Shown: positions 22,801-33,751, counted from the first letter of the stretch. The stretch: DNA of 64,000 nt from Galeopsis tetrahit (GCA_963675135.1 OY776120.1:61128063-61192062); one strand, 5' to 3'. Notes: generated by a model from the sequence alone, not told the origin. Numbers and translations: made by a program.

Positions 22801-23968
22801 ATTTCCTTTTTGTAGTTCCAGTCAGTAGAGTTTGTTGAGTTTCATCTTTGATTAAGCATTTTCCACTTGAAAACTCAACATTAAAGCCTTTATCACAAAA
22901 CTGACTTATGCTTAGCAAATTGTACTTGAGACTAGTCACATAAGATACATTGGATACCTTGATATTACCAATTATCAAGGTACCATAACCTTTTGTTATT
23001 GCTTGTGAGTTGTCTCCAAATGTGACATTTGGGCCTTCTCTTTCAGTGAAATCAGTGAGGAGTTCTTTGTTTCCAGTCATGTGCCTTGAGCATCCACTGT
23101 CAAGGTACCATGCTGACTTTTTGTTCATGTTACTCATCTTCTTGTGGCCCTTAGGTTCCTGCAATTGGCAAGCTTTAGGTACCCTTTGAATTTTGGGTCC
23201 TGAGAGGTTTGCTGTACCTTTAGGAACCCAAACTTGCCTAATTACCCTGATTGATTCAAGGTGGCCAAGTTGATTTCCTTTAGTATCAACATACACTGTC
23301 TTCCCCTTAAATGCCTTTGGGAAAGTGTGTGTGAAAGTGTTGACTCTATAAGTTTCAGGAGAGTTGTCAAATCTCCTGAACTTATAAGTTCTTTGTGCTA
23401 CTTGAGGAAATCTTTGAGGGAAGGCATACTTATGACCATTACCCTTTGGCATGAAGGGTTTTGGTTGTTTCATTTTATTTTTCTTTTGAGGATAGTTGTC
23501 CTGAGGTCTGTTCAGCTGAGGCTTCCTCAGTAGAGTTGGCCTAGGCTGTTCAAACCGTGAATAACTCCTCTGAACATTGTTCAGGAGAGTTTCCCTTCCA
23601 TTGGGTCTACTCTGCTGACCAACATTCCTACTGTGTTCAGGGACTTTGGCCTTTTCCTTAGGTTTGGGCCTAGTCTCCTGAACCACTTGAGTGAGCATCT
23701 CATTCATTTTGCCCTTCCCTTTGTTCAGTGGCTGAATTAATTCATTTTCAGCTTGTTGTGCCACTGATTTAACAAATATTTTCTTAGTGTTGCTTGTAGA
23801 AGCAACACTGAGACAAGGTGAAGATTCAAATGGATCAAAACCTAATCCACTTCTTTGAGCCATAGGTCTTTGGTAACTTTGAATTTCCTCTATTTCTCTA
23901 GAGGATTGGTAACGTTGGTCTTTGGCCACTTGATTTAAGAATGTCATACTCATGTGGGAGGTTTTCAA
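22787..23968 (-). pseudogene. Copia D protease region of pol
   Basis: The aspartic protease active site is seen as SAWYLDSGCSRHMTGN, followed by VTFGDNSQAITKGYGTL and YNLLSISQFCDKGFNVEF, the usual copia protease and pre-integrase link. The N-terminal 270 residues are Gln/Pro/Arg-rich and not recognised as a domain. The frame overlaps the end of gag (23898-23968) in a different phase. A one-base indel in the run AAAAAGGAAA near 22805 puts the following integrase out of frame. Confidence 0.88.
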
Positions 23969-25619
23969 ATTTTGCTTGAAGAATTTTTAGTTCAAAATCT
24001 TTTATCTTCTGAGAAAGCAGTTGATCATCAATCTTCTTCTGTTGGTCAACTATCCTGAGATTTGCTTCCTCAAGCTCTCTCAAGACTTGTTGATACAGTT
24101 CAGTAGATTTTATGTCAACTACTGTCTCAGCAGGTTTTGACAATTCAATTGAAAGCCTTTCATTTTCTCTCACACAATTGTCATGAAATTCTTGTAACCT
24201 AGTGAAATCTTCCATCAACTTCCCAAAAGAAAGTTTCAAGTTAACTTCACTAGTGTTCTGTGATAAAAATGATGGTGAGCTAGAAGTCGAGGATACCTCA
24301 TCATCCTCAATGGCCATGTGGCACACATCATCTTCTTCTTCACTGTTTGAAAACAGTCCATCAGAAGAGTTGAAGCTTTCAGCACTATCAGATTCTTCAC
24401 CAGCCATCATGGCTTTTCTGTTGGTGAACTTTATATCTATTTTGGCTTGCCTTTCTCTTCTCTCCTTAGAGTTGAGTTCAGGGCAATCATACTGGAAATG
24501 CCCTTTCTTCTTGCAGTTATAGCACAGATCCTCATCATCATCTTTCTTTGAATCATCTTTCCTTCTAGATGAGGAGGGTTCAGCTCTGCTGGACTTTCTC
24601 CTATCAGAGTACTTGTCCTCTGATCTTTTCTCTTCAGGCTTCTTGTCCTCTGCCTGTGCTTCAGGAGAGTTGTACCTTCTCCTGAATTTGTTGTCTTGGT
24701 AGAATTTCTTGTATCTACCAAACCTTGAGTTGAGTTTGTCAAACCTCCTAGCCATGAGGGTCATTTCTTCCTTCATTTCAGCCTTAGAGACTGACTTGGA
24801 TGATCTTGGAGTGGACTGCATTTCTGGTTCAGCAGCTTTGGCTTTGAATGCCACTCCTTTGGTTGGTAAGGAAGATTCCTCAGCTGGCTTCCTTCTATTG
24901 AGGTCAAACTCATAAGCTTTGAGCTCTGAGAAGATCTGTTGCATGGGCATGGTTGAGAGATCCTTGGTATTCTGCATCGTCACTGAATATACATCCCACT
25001 TCTGAGTGAGACTTCTCAAGATCTTCAGTCCAACTTCTCTATTGGAGTACACTTTGCCCAGTGAGTTGATTTCATTCATTACATCTGTGAATCTACCAGC
25101 AAACTTGTCAATGGACTCATCTGATTCCATTGTAAATTGTTCAAACTTCTGCACAGCCACTTGGAGCTTATTCTCCTTTATCTTGTCTGTACCCTCACAC
25201 ATTTCTGCAAGAGTATCCCAAATTTCTTTGGCTGTTGTGCAGTGGTAGACTCTTCCCATTACTGCATCTGGAATGGTCTGGTAGAGAGTGTTCATTACAA
25301 GATAATTCAAATTATCCTTTCTTTTCTCCTCAGTGGTGAGATCATCTTCATCCTTGGGAATTTCTTCCCTTATGTCTGCTCTTTATTCTTCAGTCATCCT
25401 AGGATTGATTTGAGTGAACACAAAAGGTCCTCTTGTGATCACTCTCAGCATATCATTGTGCAAGCATGCAAGATGAGCTCTCATTCTGATTTTCCAGAAG
25501 TCATAGTTCTCAATTGAGAACATAGGCAGTTTGTGATGAGATATATGGTTGATTGGATCAGTGGCCATGTTGTTGATCCCTTGAACAGCATCATGTGGAA
25601 TAGCATTGTTGTTGGCCAT
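23898..25619 (-). pseudogene. Copia D gag
   Basis: It starts at ATG 25619 (MANNNAIPHDAVQG). The first part contains IENYDFWKIRMRAHL, typical of the DUF4219/UBN2 gag family. Central VYHCTTAKEIWDTLAEMCEG and LTQKWDVYSVTM are capsid-like. One CCHC zinc knuckle, CYNCKKKGHFQYDC, lies near 24520-24560. A coiled-coil-like C-terminus ends at 23898. An in-frame TAA at 25383-25385 interrupts the first quarter; the frame is otherwise open. It forms the virus-like particle shell and binds the RNA. Confidence 0.9.
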
Positions 25620-25746
25620 ATCTCAAAAAAAGATGGGTTAGATATAAATATGATAGATTTCAGATAGAGATCAGTTCAGTGACCACACAAATATGTGTCT
25701 TTGAAAATCAAAATGGATTTTCAGAAGCAGTGGTATTTGAACCCCT

Positions 25747-25758
25747 GCTTTGATACCA
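25747..25758 (-). promoter_or_regulatory. Primer binding site of copia D (tRNA-iMet)
   Basis: Two bases inside the 5' LTR, the - strand reads TGGTATCAAAGC, which fits the 3' end of plant initiator tRNA-Met except for one base (TGGTATCAGAGC expected). Confidence 0.88.
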
Positions 25759-25760
25759 CT

Positions 25761-27445
25761 TGTTGGTCCTGAAAGGAGTATATAACAAGTGTATGGGGGA
25801 ATACACTTGTATGCAATTTCTTTCAAACATTGATCAAACCAGAGTTCAGCAAAGTTGTCCTGGACAACTCTGCTGATATGATTAACTCTTCTAAGATAAT
25901 CAAACTACTAAGTAATATTGAGTACTTAGTTGAATAACTATCTAAGTGAGTTATATGTGCGGAATTAGTGGTTGGCCCTTTAGTTTAAACTCCTTTTAAT
26001 TCTGAAATCACCTTAACAAAATGTCCAGTTCAGGGAACTTGTCCAAATCTAGTTTTGCACAGTTTGTGATATGTATCTTTGAAAGTCCAGTTTGTGTGCA
26101 GTGTTGAATGAATGTGAGGTACTTTGAATGTAAATCAACACAAGAGTTTATAGTGGTTCAGAGACTCAAGCTCATATATCCACTTTCCCTGATTTAACAG
26201 GATAATTCCTTCACTCTTGGAATTAACTTGTTTTATAGTGCCAAAGTGCCCTTGATCAACCACACCACTCCTTGGTGCCTTGATCCCTAGGATGTCAAGA
26301 GTCCTAGTACCCTTTCTCAACTCAGAACTGAACTGTTCTTCTCTCAACAGTCAGCTCCTTCCACTTCTACTACTACAACCTTCTAACTTTCTCACTTGAA
26401 AGGTTTAAGGGTTGAAGTAAGGTTCCAACTAATGAGATATCCTTTACAATGAGGTTCAGTGTATAAGGATAGGATATCTCTCTAAGCTTTGTATGAATTA
26501 TACAATGGGGTTCAGCTTAGATGAAGTGTTTGAAGACTAAGAATGTCTTTTGAGGACTCTGAAGCTTCAGAGTAGTTGTAGTTGGATTCAGTAGATTGGA
26601 TGCTTCAAATGGTCTTCACACTTCTGTATTTATAGACAAATTTGAGGATTTGCACGTTGGAGAGGCAGCCTCAAATGTCTATAAATGTCTTCCTTGAAAT
26701 CTTCAAACTGGAAGACAGATTTTGATAGTGACATGTCCTTAACTTGGGAAATAAACGATTGTAACCCCTTTGTTTTCATTCTGCAGCACTTTTCCCAATG
26801 TCTAACTTCAAGATTCTCTTGGTCAAACAATGACATCTCTTCTTATCAATGATCCTGAGATAAGGACAACATTCATTATCACTTGGACAACTCTACTTAT
26901 CAGTTTCAGTAGAGTTTTCTCATCAGCAGTGTTGGCTCTTTCTCTTTCCATGACTTCTTAGAATAGTTCTCTGAGCATATATGTCTTGGAAGAGTGGACT
27001 TGACTTCTTCAGCAAAGTTGGTCTTGAACTTCAAAGCTTGTTCTATTTCAATTATGCTTAGACAGTATTGCTGGACAACTCTTCTGATCTTGACAATTCT
27101 TGTAGTAGACTCGATTTTCAGGATCCATTCTACTTAGTTGATCATCAGATAGGTTGTTCCACTTTGACTTTACTTTGATCAGCATACTTGTCCTTCAGCA
27201 GACTTGGGGTCAATCCAGAAACTGAGCCTTGAGGGGACTAGAACAAAATAAACTTGTGAGCATGTGTTCCCCCTTATCTAGTGTATCTATTTATCTAAGA
27301 GCTGCCTAACACATCAGCTCCTCTACTTGTCTTAGTCTATATGTTCCAACAGTCTTGAAACATGTTCATTAAAATTGACTTATCTACTTGGCATGTCTCA
27401 AGGGGGGTTTTGGTATCATAATCAAAACTCATTTTATTCCCAACA
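25761..27445 (-). repeat. 5' LTR of copia D (1685 bp)
   Basis: It matches the 3' LTR over its full length with TGTTGG/CCAACA ends and is followed by the target duplication GGACG (27446-27450). A TATA-like box is at 26625-26634 on the - strand. Confidence 0.95.
26625..26634 (-). promoter_or_regulatory. TATA-like box in 5' LTR of copia D
   Basis: The - strand reads TATAAATACA. Being in the 5' LTR, this is the box that would drive the genomic RNA. Confidence 0.5.
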
Positions 27446-27889
27446 GGACGGGTAATGGTTTTATGTATACCCGACCCCGATCCGTATAGACATATATATT
27501 TAATATATATATTATATGTATATTAAAAAAATATAATTTATAAGTATATCAGTATATATATGTATGTTAATAATTGTATATGTAAATCAGTATATACATT
27601 GACTTAAAAAAAAGTATATACAGTATATTATGGGTCCGTTTGATAGGGCAAATAAAGTGATTTTAATACCTGTATAACAACATCTGGGCTGTTTGATAGC
27701 CTAAATAGGCTTATATCTCAGCCCTGAATAGGCCCAAAACCACTATATTAAAAAGTGGTGGTTTTGCCCTTATATAGGCCTTATATGCCCAAATCACTGT
27801 TCCAGCTCCAAAAAATTATTTAAACCCCCCCCAAGTATTAGCTATATGGCCTTTTCCCCGTATAAGAACGATTACTATATTGCCCCTCG

Positions 27890-28560
27890 ATTTTTTTTCT
27901 AACACCCAAACCCTAATTCATTTTTCAAAAATCTTATTGCTGCCTCTCTCATTTCTTTGCCATGGCGATATTTCAGGTATCGCTCTTCCCCTTCATTTCT
28001 CGATTTCAGTCGTCTCCCCCAAACCCCCCAAACCAACTGACCGTCGACTGCACAGTTCCTCCACTGTCGTTCTGCCGCCTCCGTTGGCGGTGTCGTGGTG
28101 AGCCCTTCGTGTGAAACGACCGAAGCCACCGTCGTGCCCTAGTTTCTCATGTCCTGAAATTTGTCCCGTCACTGTCATTCCTTCGTATCGCCGCCGGTGA
28201 AACCCTAGATGCCGCGGTGAGCCCTTCGTGTGCAGCGAAGCCACCTTCGTGCCCTAGTTTCTCCCAGTGGCCCTAGTTTCTCCCAGCGGCGGTTCCATTC
28301 ACTTCCCTAAAATTTGAACCCTAATCTCACAATCTCATTTTCAAAATTTTCAAAATTTTCAGATCTCGACCTCCTCCCATAAACAAGAGATTTACCTCCT
28401 ACAACAAGAGATATGAAACCTCATTTCTTTCTCCTTTCAACAAGAGATATGAAACCTCATTTCTTTCTCCTTTCAACAAGAGATTTCTTCGCCGCTACGC
28501 CGCCGCAGCCTAGCCTCGTCACCACTGTCCGCGCCGCCTAAGCCTTGTCGCCTTAAGTTT
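27890..28560 (+). other. GC-richer leader-like region in the Harbinger-like element
   Basis: This segment differs from the AT-rich surroundings. It has AACCCTAAT, a CCATGGCG start-like site at about 27960, and repeated GTGCCCTAGTTTCTC motifs near 28131, 28249 and 28269. A 39-bp tandem repeat (CAACAAGAGATATGAAACC) runs from about 28400 to 28480. It looks like the 5' leader of a gene, either captured from the host or left from a deleted transposase gene. Reading frames here are short and I do not call a protein. Confidence 0.4.
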
Positions 28561-29783
28561 TGGGTAGTTTTCTCGTGACCCGTCTTCAACAACTTCAACA
28601 CCATTGATATGTTTTTTTTTTCAATTTGAAGAAGCTATCCAAACTGTTCTTGTAAATCTGCATCTTTTTTGTGTGTTGATGTGCTGATTGTTTTGATCTA
28701 ATGGTGGTAGTATTGTGGGTTTGTGCTACAGTAAAATAGGGGTTTGTTTTCTTAGGTTGTTTATTCGTCTCAATAGATTTAATTAGGGGTTTGTTTTCTA
28801 TTGCTTAAATTACTCAGTAAAATCCTCAACCTGTTTTCTTGTTCTTGGCTGGATTCTATTTGTTTTTTAATTTTGGATTCATCGCTATCAAATTCAAAGC
28901 CCACTTTCGATTCGGCTAAAAAGATATTTATTCTTCAAGTGACTCCATCTTTCCACACACGGTCAAGGATATTTTTTCATTATCTTTATTCAAATGATAA
29001 TTTTTATCTACCATTCAAGTGTCTAATGTATTTTGAGCAATGAATATCTTCTATGAGATCAATTTTTGGCTGATTCTTTTAAATCTATTGTATGATTAAT
29101 ATGGCTAGAACTTTGTGTAATTGCATCCTTTTTTGTATACAGATAATCCCCCACAAATTTCTCTTGTTTTCAGTAATGATTTCTTGGTTTTGCTGATGCT
29201 GTCCCTACACCCTTGTTGTGCTCTGATTTAAGGTTTTGCTTGACTTGCAAGATCAAGAATTGAACGCGGTACACAGTGAACTTGATAGGCGTGATTTCAT
29301 GGGTTTAACTTGTTAAGGCACGAGGTTTCTTTTTTTGTCTGATTTTCGTAATGTATTGAGTTTTGCGGTATGGGTTCTTGGTATTCAATAAATTGATGGC
29401 ACTTTTTGGTCATTAAGAGAAATGAAATCTCTCTTTCTCAAAAAGGAGAAAGTATAATGAAATCTGTGACGTTCGTCAATACTAAATCGAATCGTGTTCG
29501 TCCAGTGGGGTGCTGTTTTAGAATCCCGCCCAGTGTCTGGCAATGTGGCATTAAATTGGGTTTAAAATCCGCACAATAATAAACATCTGAGCTCCAAAAA
29601 AGCAAAATCCGGTGCTAGTACAAAACATAATTGAGATTCAGAGTGAAGCAACTCTAGAAATCTCCATCAGAGAGAGCCATTTTGAATCTTGAAATCAATC
29701 ATTCTGTAAGCTCTACTCTTTTCCTTTCCGTTTCTGTTTCTACTTTGGAATTCTGCATTTGAAGTTAGGGGTTTTCTCTTAGA

Positions 29784-30285
29784 GTAGCTTCAAGGGTTAT
29801 CTGTGTCCAACAAATAAATAACACCAATAAAAAAAATACACCTCTAGTTCCCATTATCTGAGTCATCTGACCAAGATAATAATTTATGTTGTGTTTGGAC
29901 AGGATCTATTTAAAATTAATTGTAGGGGACTGAGATAATTGTTACTGGGAGTTTCAATCTCATAAGTAGAATATGAATAATATAGTAGTATTGCACAAAA
30001 ATTTCAACAGAATTTGGAAAAAAAATTTTGAGAGGAGTAAAAAATAGCAATCAAAAGAGATTTCTTAGCAGGCTGTAAACTTATCAAGCATATTTAGCAA
30101 ATCATCGGTTCAGGAAAATGAAGCACTTATTCGCAACAAGAAAGGAAAATTCTGACCTGAATTGCTAAATGTAACAAGTAAAAGACTTACCTATTTCAAT
30201 AAACATTGTTGGCTTTGCTGTTATAGGTCCATGATGAGTAGCTTCAAGAGTTATCTGTGTCCAACAAATAAATAACACCAATAAA
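29784..30285 (+). repeat. Direct repeat pair of about 47 bp
   Basis: GTAGCTTCAAGGGTTATCTG with the following ACAAATAAATAACACC occurs at 29784-29830 and again at 30238-30285. The 407 bases between have no recognised gene. It may mark a local duplication or insertion. Confidence 0.6.
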
Positions 30286-30575
30286 TGTACTTGAATTTTC
30301 AACTTGCGTTTTTCCTTGTGCTTTCTGATGCTTCAATTATATGAACCGTCTCTGGTGCACAAAATTGTTAAATTTATCCCACTTCAGCTGTGCACCATTT
30401 AGAATCTGTGTGTATCATACAACTTACTCCATCTGTTGCTTGTGTGTGCTGCTATGGTTGAGTAATAACGTTTTAGTTTCTATTTTCTGGCTCCTTTTAA
30501 TAAAGTTCGGTGATAATTTCTCCTGTAAGGTGGTTTAATGTTTGGATGGCCTTGTGGCAGTGTATTCCAACATAA

Positions 30576-30785
30576 GTGAACTTACATAAGAGGAAGATAT
30601 TACTGGAAGGTTCGAACTTAAATTGCAGCTTCTGTAATGTGGAAGAAGAGACGGTGCAACACGTATTATTTGAATGTCACTTTGCATACCGAATGTGGAG
30701 GGACTGTCTTAAATGGATGGGAGTCGAGGCAGCAATGTCATCAAGAATTAGCATGCATTTTCAACATTTCAGGCATTTGGTGTAA
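30576..30785 (+). pseudogene. LINE zf-RVT fragment
   Basis: A frame of 69 codons contains NCSFCNVEEETVQHVLFEC and YRMWRDCLKWMG, the zinc-binding zf-RVT signature found between RT and RNase H in plant LINEs. Neither neighbour domain is present, so it is a small captured or leftover scrap. Confidence 0.65.
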
Positions 30786-31201
30786 TGTAAATTGGGAAAT
30801 TTTGTTTCTTTGTTGGGACAGCAGTTTGTGAATCCGAATCATTTCTTATTTGAATATTGTTTGGCTATTATCACGATTTCTCGGATCAGAAAAAATGTAA
30901 TTTGGTCCCCCTTATGTTAAGTAGTTGTGTTTACTAGTGAGGCTTGCTTTTGCTTCTCTTGGTTTCTAATTTCTTTTGCTTGTGGATAAGATGCTTCTAA
31001 TCTTTAGAAATGTTCCTAGAAATCGAGACAGTTAATGGTGGTGTGATGTTTTCATAACCATGTCAAAGAAAATGGATTTTAGGTCAATTTTGGTGTACGG
31101 AAGCAATTTGAGGAGGCTAGCAAGTTGCAAGGTCAATCCTGAACAAGGTTGAGGGTGTTTTTTACTTGATGGGGCTGTGAGGCTTTCGAAGCAGCTTTTG
31201 G

Positions 31202-31356
31202 TGCACTCAGGTCGGGGGAGGGATAGCCAAAGGTTCCTTGAGGAATTGAAGTAACCCTCGTTGGAGGGGAGGAGGAGGATGCACTCAGGTCGGGGGAGGG
31301 ATAGCCAAAGGTTCGTTGATGAATTGAAGCAACCTCGTTGGAGGGGAGGAGGAGGA
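31202..31356 (+). repeat. Tandem repeat, 78-bp unit, two copies
   Basis: TGCACTCAGGTCGGGGGAGG starts at 31202 and again at 31280. The two copies differ at a few positions and each ends in GAGGGGAGGAGGAGGA. Confidence 0.85.
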
Positions 31357-32517
31357 TAAGGAGTTCTTGGAGATAATTTCTGAAATTCTTATGACAACTT
31401 ATGTTTCTTTTTGTCATTTCTGAGATGTTTTCATAAATTATTTGTAAGATTTAATTTTCTTGCATTTTGAATTTTCTCATCACAATTGCCTTTTTTTTTT
31501 TTCTTCAAAGAAAGTAAACAAATATGGATGGTGACTAATTAATTTTATTGAAATAGTAGAATGTAAATTAATGATTTTTTAAAATACTTAATTATATATG
31601 ATAGTAACTTATTAAATTTTAATAAATTGTTTGATTCACTTGTGAGCAATGAATGAATTTGACTAATTAATTTTATAGAATAATGAGATAAACTTTGTTT
31701 CTATTTTATTGAAATCCTAATTAATTTTAGGTTGAAGTCATAAATAAATTAATTTGACTAATTAATTTTATAAGATTACCCACACATATGCCTACGGTTG
31801 ATTCCACATTTTTTAATGTAGTTGAAAATCTAAAAGTTTTTTTAGTCACATTTGGCATAGTTGTACATATTTTATAATGTCAATCAAACAATGTACTTGG
31901 ATGCTGAAAAAATGAGGGTAGAAATGTCTTTTCATCATTTTCATCTTTTTTATATGGTGAGTTATGCATTCTATCAAACAAAAAATAATTTTATACATAT
32001 GTTAATACATTCTATCACACAAGAATTAAAATTATATAGCGTTTTTAGTACACTTTTTTATACTCTCTTTCACACAAGATTTTAACTTTATATGCCACTT
32101 TTCGCATTAAATTAGTATGCGGGTCTCTTATATGTCACTTTTCGCACTAAATTTGTATATTGTATCAAACGGACCCTATATATATGTATATTATATATAT
32201 TATTATAGTTTAGATTAGTTTTTTTATTTTATTTTATTAAAATAACAAATTGAAAAAAAAAAACAGGTTTGTGGTGGCGGGGCGGGTTTACGCGCCGGGT
32301 TCGTGGGACGGGACGGGGCGGGTTTAGGCGGGTATTGAGGCGGGGCGGTTAACGGGTCTAAAAAAAATTTGGCGGGACGGGTCTTGGGATAGGACATACC
32401 CGCCCCGTTCTCAGTAGTTTGATTATCTTATCAAAGTTATACATACTTAGAGAAGTTGACTAGACAAGTCTCCTGATAGTCTCATATGTTTGAAAGAATA
32501 AGAATTGCATACACAAG

Positions 32518-33096
32518 TAGGGCTGGCAAATCGTGCTATCGTGTCGTGTTTCGTGTCGACACGATAGTGACACGACACGATAAGCCCAAACACGAACACG
32601 ACACGATAAGAATCTGTGTCGACACGACACGAACACGATAATTTTCGTGTCGACACGACACGATAACAACACGATAATTTTCATGTCGACGTGACACGAC
32701 ACGATAACGACACGTAACACGATAACAACACGATAACGACACGATAAGAAAATAAATCAATTTAAAATTGTATTAAATATATAAAAAATAATATATTTAT
32801 ATTTATATAAATATAAAAAATTATCGTGTCATTATCGTGTTATTATCAGATACGTGTCATTATCGTGTCGTGTCATATCAGGTAAATAACAGGTTAACGG
32901 GTTGTTAACATGTTAATGGGTTACCTATTAATTTTATCGTGCTTAACGGGTTGACACGAACCCGACATGAAATTTTCGTGTCGTTATCAGGTCGACCCGA
33001 TAACGACACGAACCCAATAAGGCCAAACACTAACCCGCAATTTTCGTGTCGGATTCGTATCGTGATATCGTGTCGTGTCGAAAATTGCCACCCCTA
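32518..33096. mobile_element. hAT-like element 3, 579 bp, with TSD
   Basis: It begins TAGGGCTGGCAAATCGTG and ends AATTGCCACCCCTA. The 8-bp duplication TACACAAG (32510-32517 and 33097-33104) is perfect. The arms are full of ACACGA/TCGTGT units, so the whole element can fold back. It carries no transposase and lies in the 3' LTR of copia C. Confidence 0.9.
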
Positions 33097-33162
33097 TACA
33101 CAAGTGCATTCCCCCCCCCCCTCCCCCTATACACTTGTGTCATACTCCTTTCAGGACCAACA

Positions 33163-33499
33163 ACTTATATTCCAACTGCCTTAAATGTTATCATTATATG
33201 CATTTAATACAACTATTTTACATCAAATGCCTCTGAAATCGACTTCAGGGGTCTAATCATCACTAGTGCTCGTGCTCGATTAATGAGACGAGTACCCTTT
33301 CTTTAGCCTTCAATATACCAGTTCAATAGGACGTTGGTCGCTGGGGTTACTTTCTTGACTTGTCCTTGGTCGCTATTCGCCTTGGATTGGTGTTGGGCGA
33401 CCAACTTGCCTTGTAGGATTCTTCACTTCATAAATGATCTTCTCTTCCTTGGGCGAGCACAAACATTGCTCGCCGATACTCTTTAAAATACAAATAAGT
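33163..33499. other. Intergenic, no gene seen
   Basis: Flanking DNA of copia C. An 8-bp inverted repeat GGCGAGCA/TGCTCGCC lies at 33452-33474, and GGGCGAGCAC recurs at about 33896. Confidence 0.4.
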
Positions 33500-33751
33500 T
33501 CATTTAACTCTAATTGAGGTAACAATGGGTTCCTGCAAATCACAAACAATTACTTGATCGTCCTTGTCAAGCTCACCATTTACCAATATCACATCAATAG
33601 TTGTACCATGTCCTTTAATTACTTTAACCTCCCAAACAGTACACTGCACTTGCTCGATATAGGTTAGGCGATCACAACTCTTTCTCGCCGATATCATATC
33701 TTCTCGCTGCCACATATATTTTTCATTGACTTGTTGACTCTCTTTGCTCAT
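33500..33751 (-). pseudogene. eIF5B-like fragment (translation initiation factor)
   Basis: The - strand frame contains VQCTVWEVKVIKGHGTTIDV, ILVNGELDKDDQVIVC and EPIVTSIR. These match the conserved region of eukaryotic eIF5B/IF2 after the GTPase domain, from memory of the family. About 60 of the 83 codons fit; a full eIF5B has well over 1000 residues. No GTPase motifs lie nearby, and the upstream - strand frame (to 34059) is not recognised. It is a pseudogene scrap, perhaps carried by a mobile element. Confidence 0.65.

Larger units (their letters stand above)
12104..27445 (-). mobile_element. Copia element D (Sirevirus-like), near complete
   Basis: This is a 15.3-kb Ty1/copia retrotransposon on the - strand with both LTRs (5' at 25761-27445, 3' at 12104-13815), a PBS, a PPT, gag, protease, integrase, RT/RNase H and a large post-pol ORF. 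It is flanked by a perfect 5-bp target duplication GGACG (12099-12103 and 27446-27450). The LTRs differ at roughly 3% of positions by my eye count plus two indels, so insertion is fairly recent. It is inactive because of scattered nonsense codons and frameshifts. It inserted into hAT 2, inside the LTR of its relative copia C and opposite to C. Confidence 0.95.
27632..32176. mobile_element. Harbinger-like (Tourist-type) DNA element, 4.5 kb
   Basis: The ends are perfect 14-bp inverted repeats, GGGTCCGTTTGATA (27632-27645) and TATCAAACGGACCC (32163-32176), flanked by TAT on both sides. GGG(T/C)CCGTTTG-type ends and a 3-bp duplication suit the PIF/Harbinger superfamily. I found no transposase. 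The interior has a GC-richer stretch with AACCCTA motifs and short repeats (27890-28560), a zf-RVT LINE scrap (30576-30785), a 78-bp tandem repeat (31202-31356) and AT-rich filler. It lies inside hAT 2. A hAT origin is the alternative. Confidence 0.7.
10886..32409. mobile_element. hAT-like element 2, host of three nested insertions
   Basis: The left end is TAGGGATGACAATGGGACGG. Its own sequence runs 10886-11000, 12082-12103, 27451-27631 and 32177-32409; the rest is the CACTA element, copia D and the Harbinger-like element. The GC-rich ends, made of GGGTAT/ACCCG units, match hAT 4 at 45275-46048 in inverse orientation, which supports one family. The right terminal repeat is missing, lost in a deletion that also removed part of the surrounding LTR. 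No transposase is present. Confidence 0.7.
10612..33162 (+). repeat. 3' LTR of copia C, split by nested insertions
   Basis: The LTR starts TGTTGG at 10612 and ends with CTTTCAGGACCAACA at 33162, the same ends as the copia D LTR in opposite orientation. Its surviving pieces are 10612-10617, about 10739-10885 (GAGAGATAT and GTAAAGGATATC match the D LTR), about 32413-32517 (AGTAGTTTGATTATCTTA matches) and 33097-33162. The rest of the interval is inserted elements. About 525 bp of LTR, equivalent to 12256-12780 of the D LTR, is missing at the 32409/32413 junction, and about 0.9 kb is missing next to the first hAT. Confidence 0.75.

Noticed and set aside
30341..30538. 65-codon Cys-rich + strand ORF
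   Set aside because: No recognised motif; lies in AT-rich filler of the Harbinger-like element and looks like chance.
32447..32760. Overlapping - strand ORFs rich in SCRVDTK
   Set aside because: They translate the ACACGA repeats of hAT 3.
33452..33474. Hairpin GGCGAGCA/TGCTCGCC as a Helitron 3' end
   Set aside because: The sequence after it lacks the CTRR terminus on either strand.
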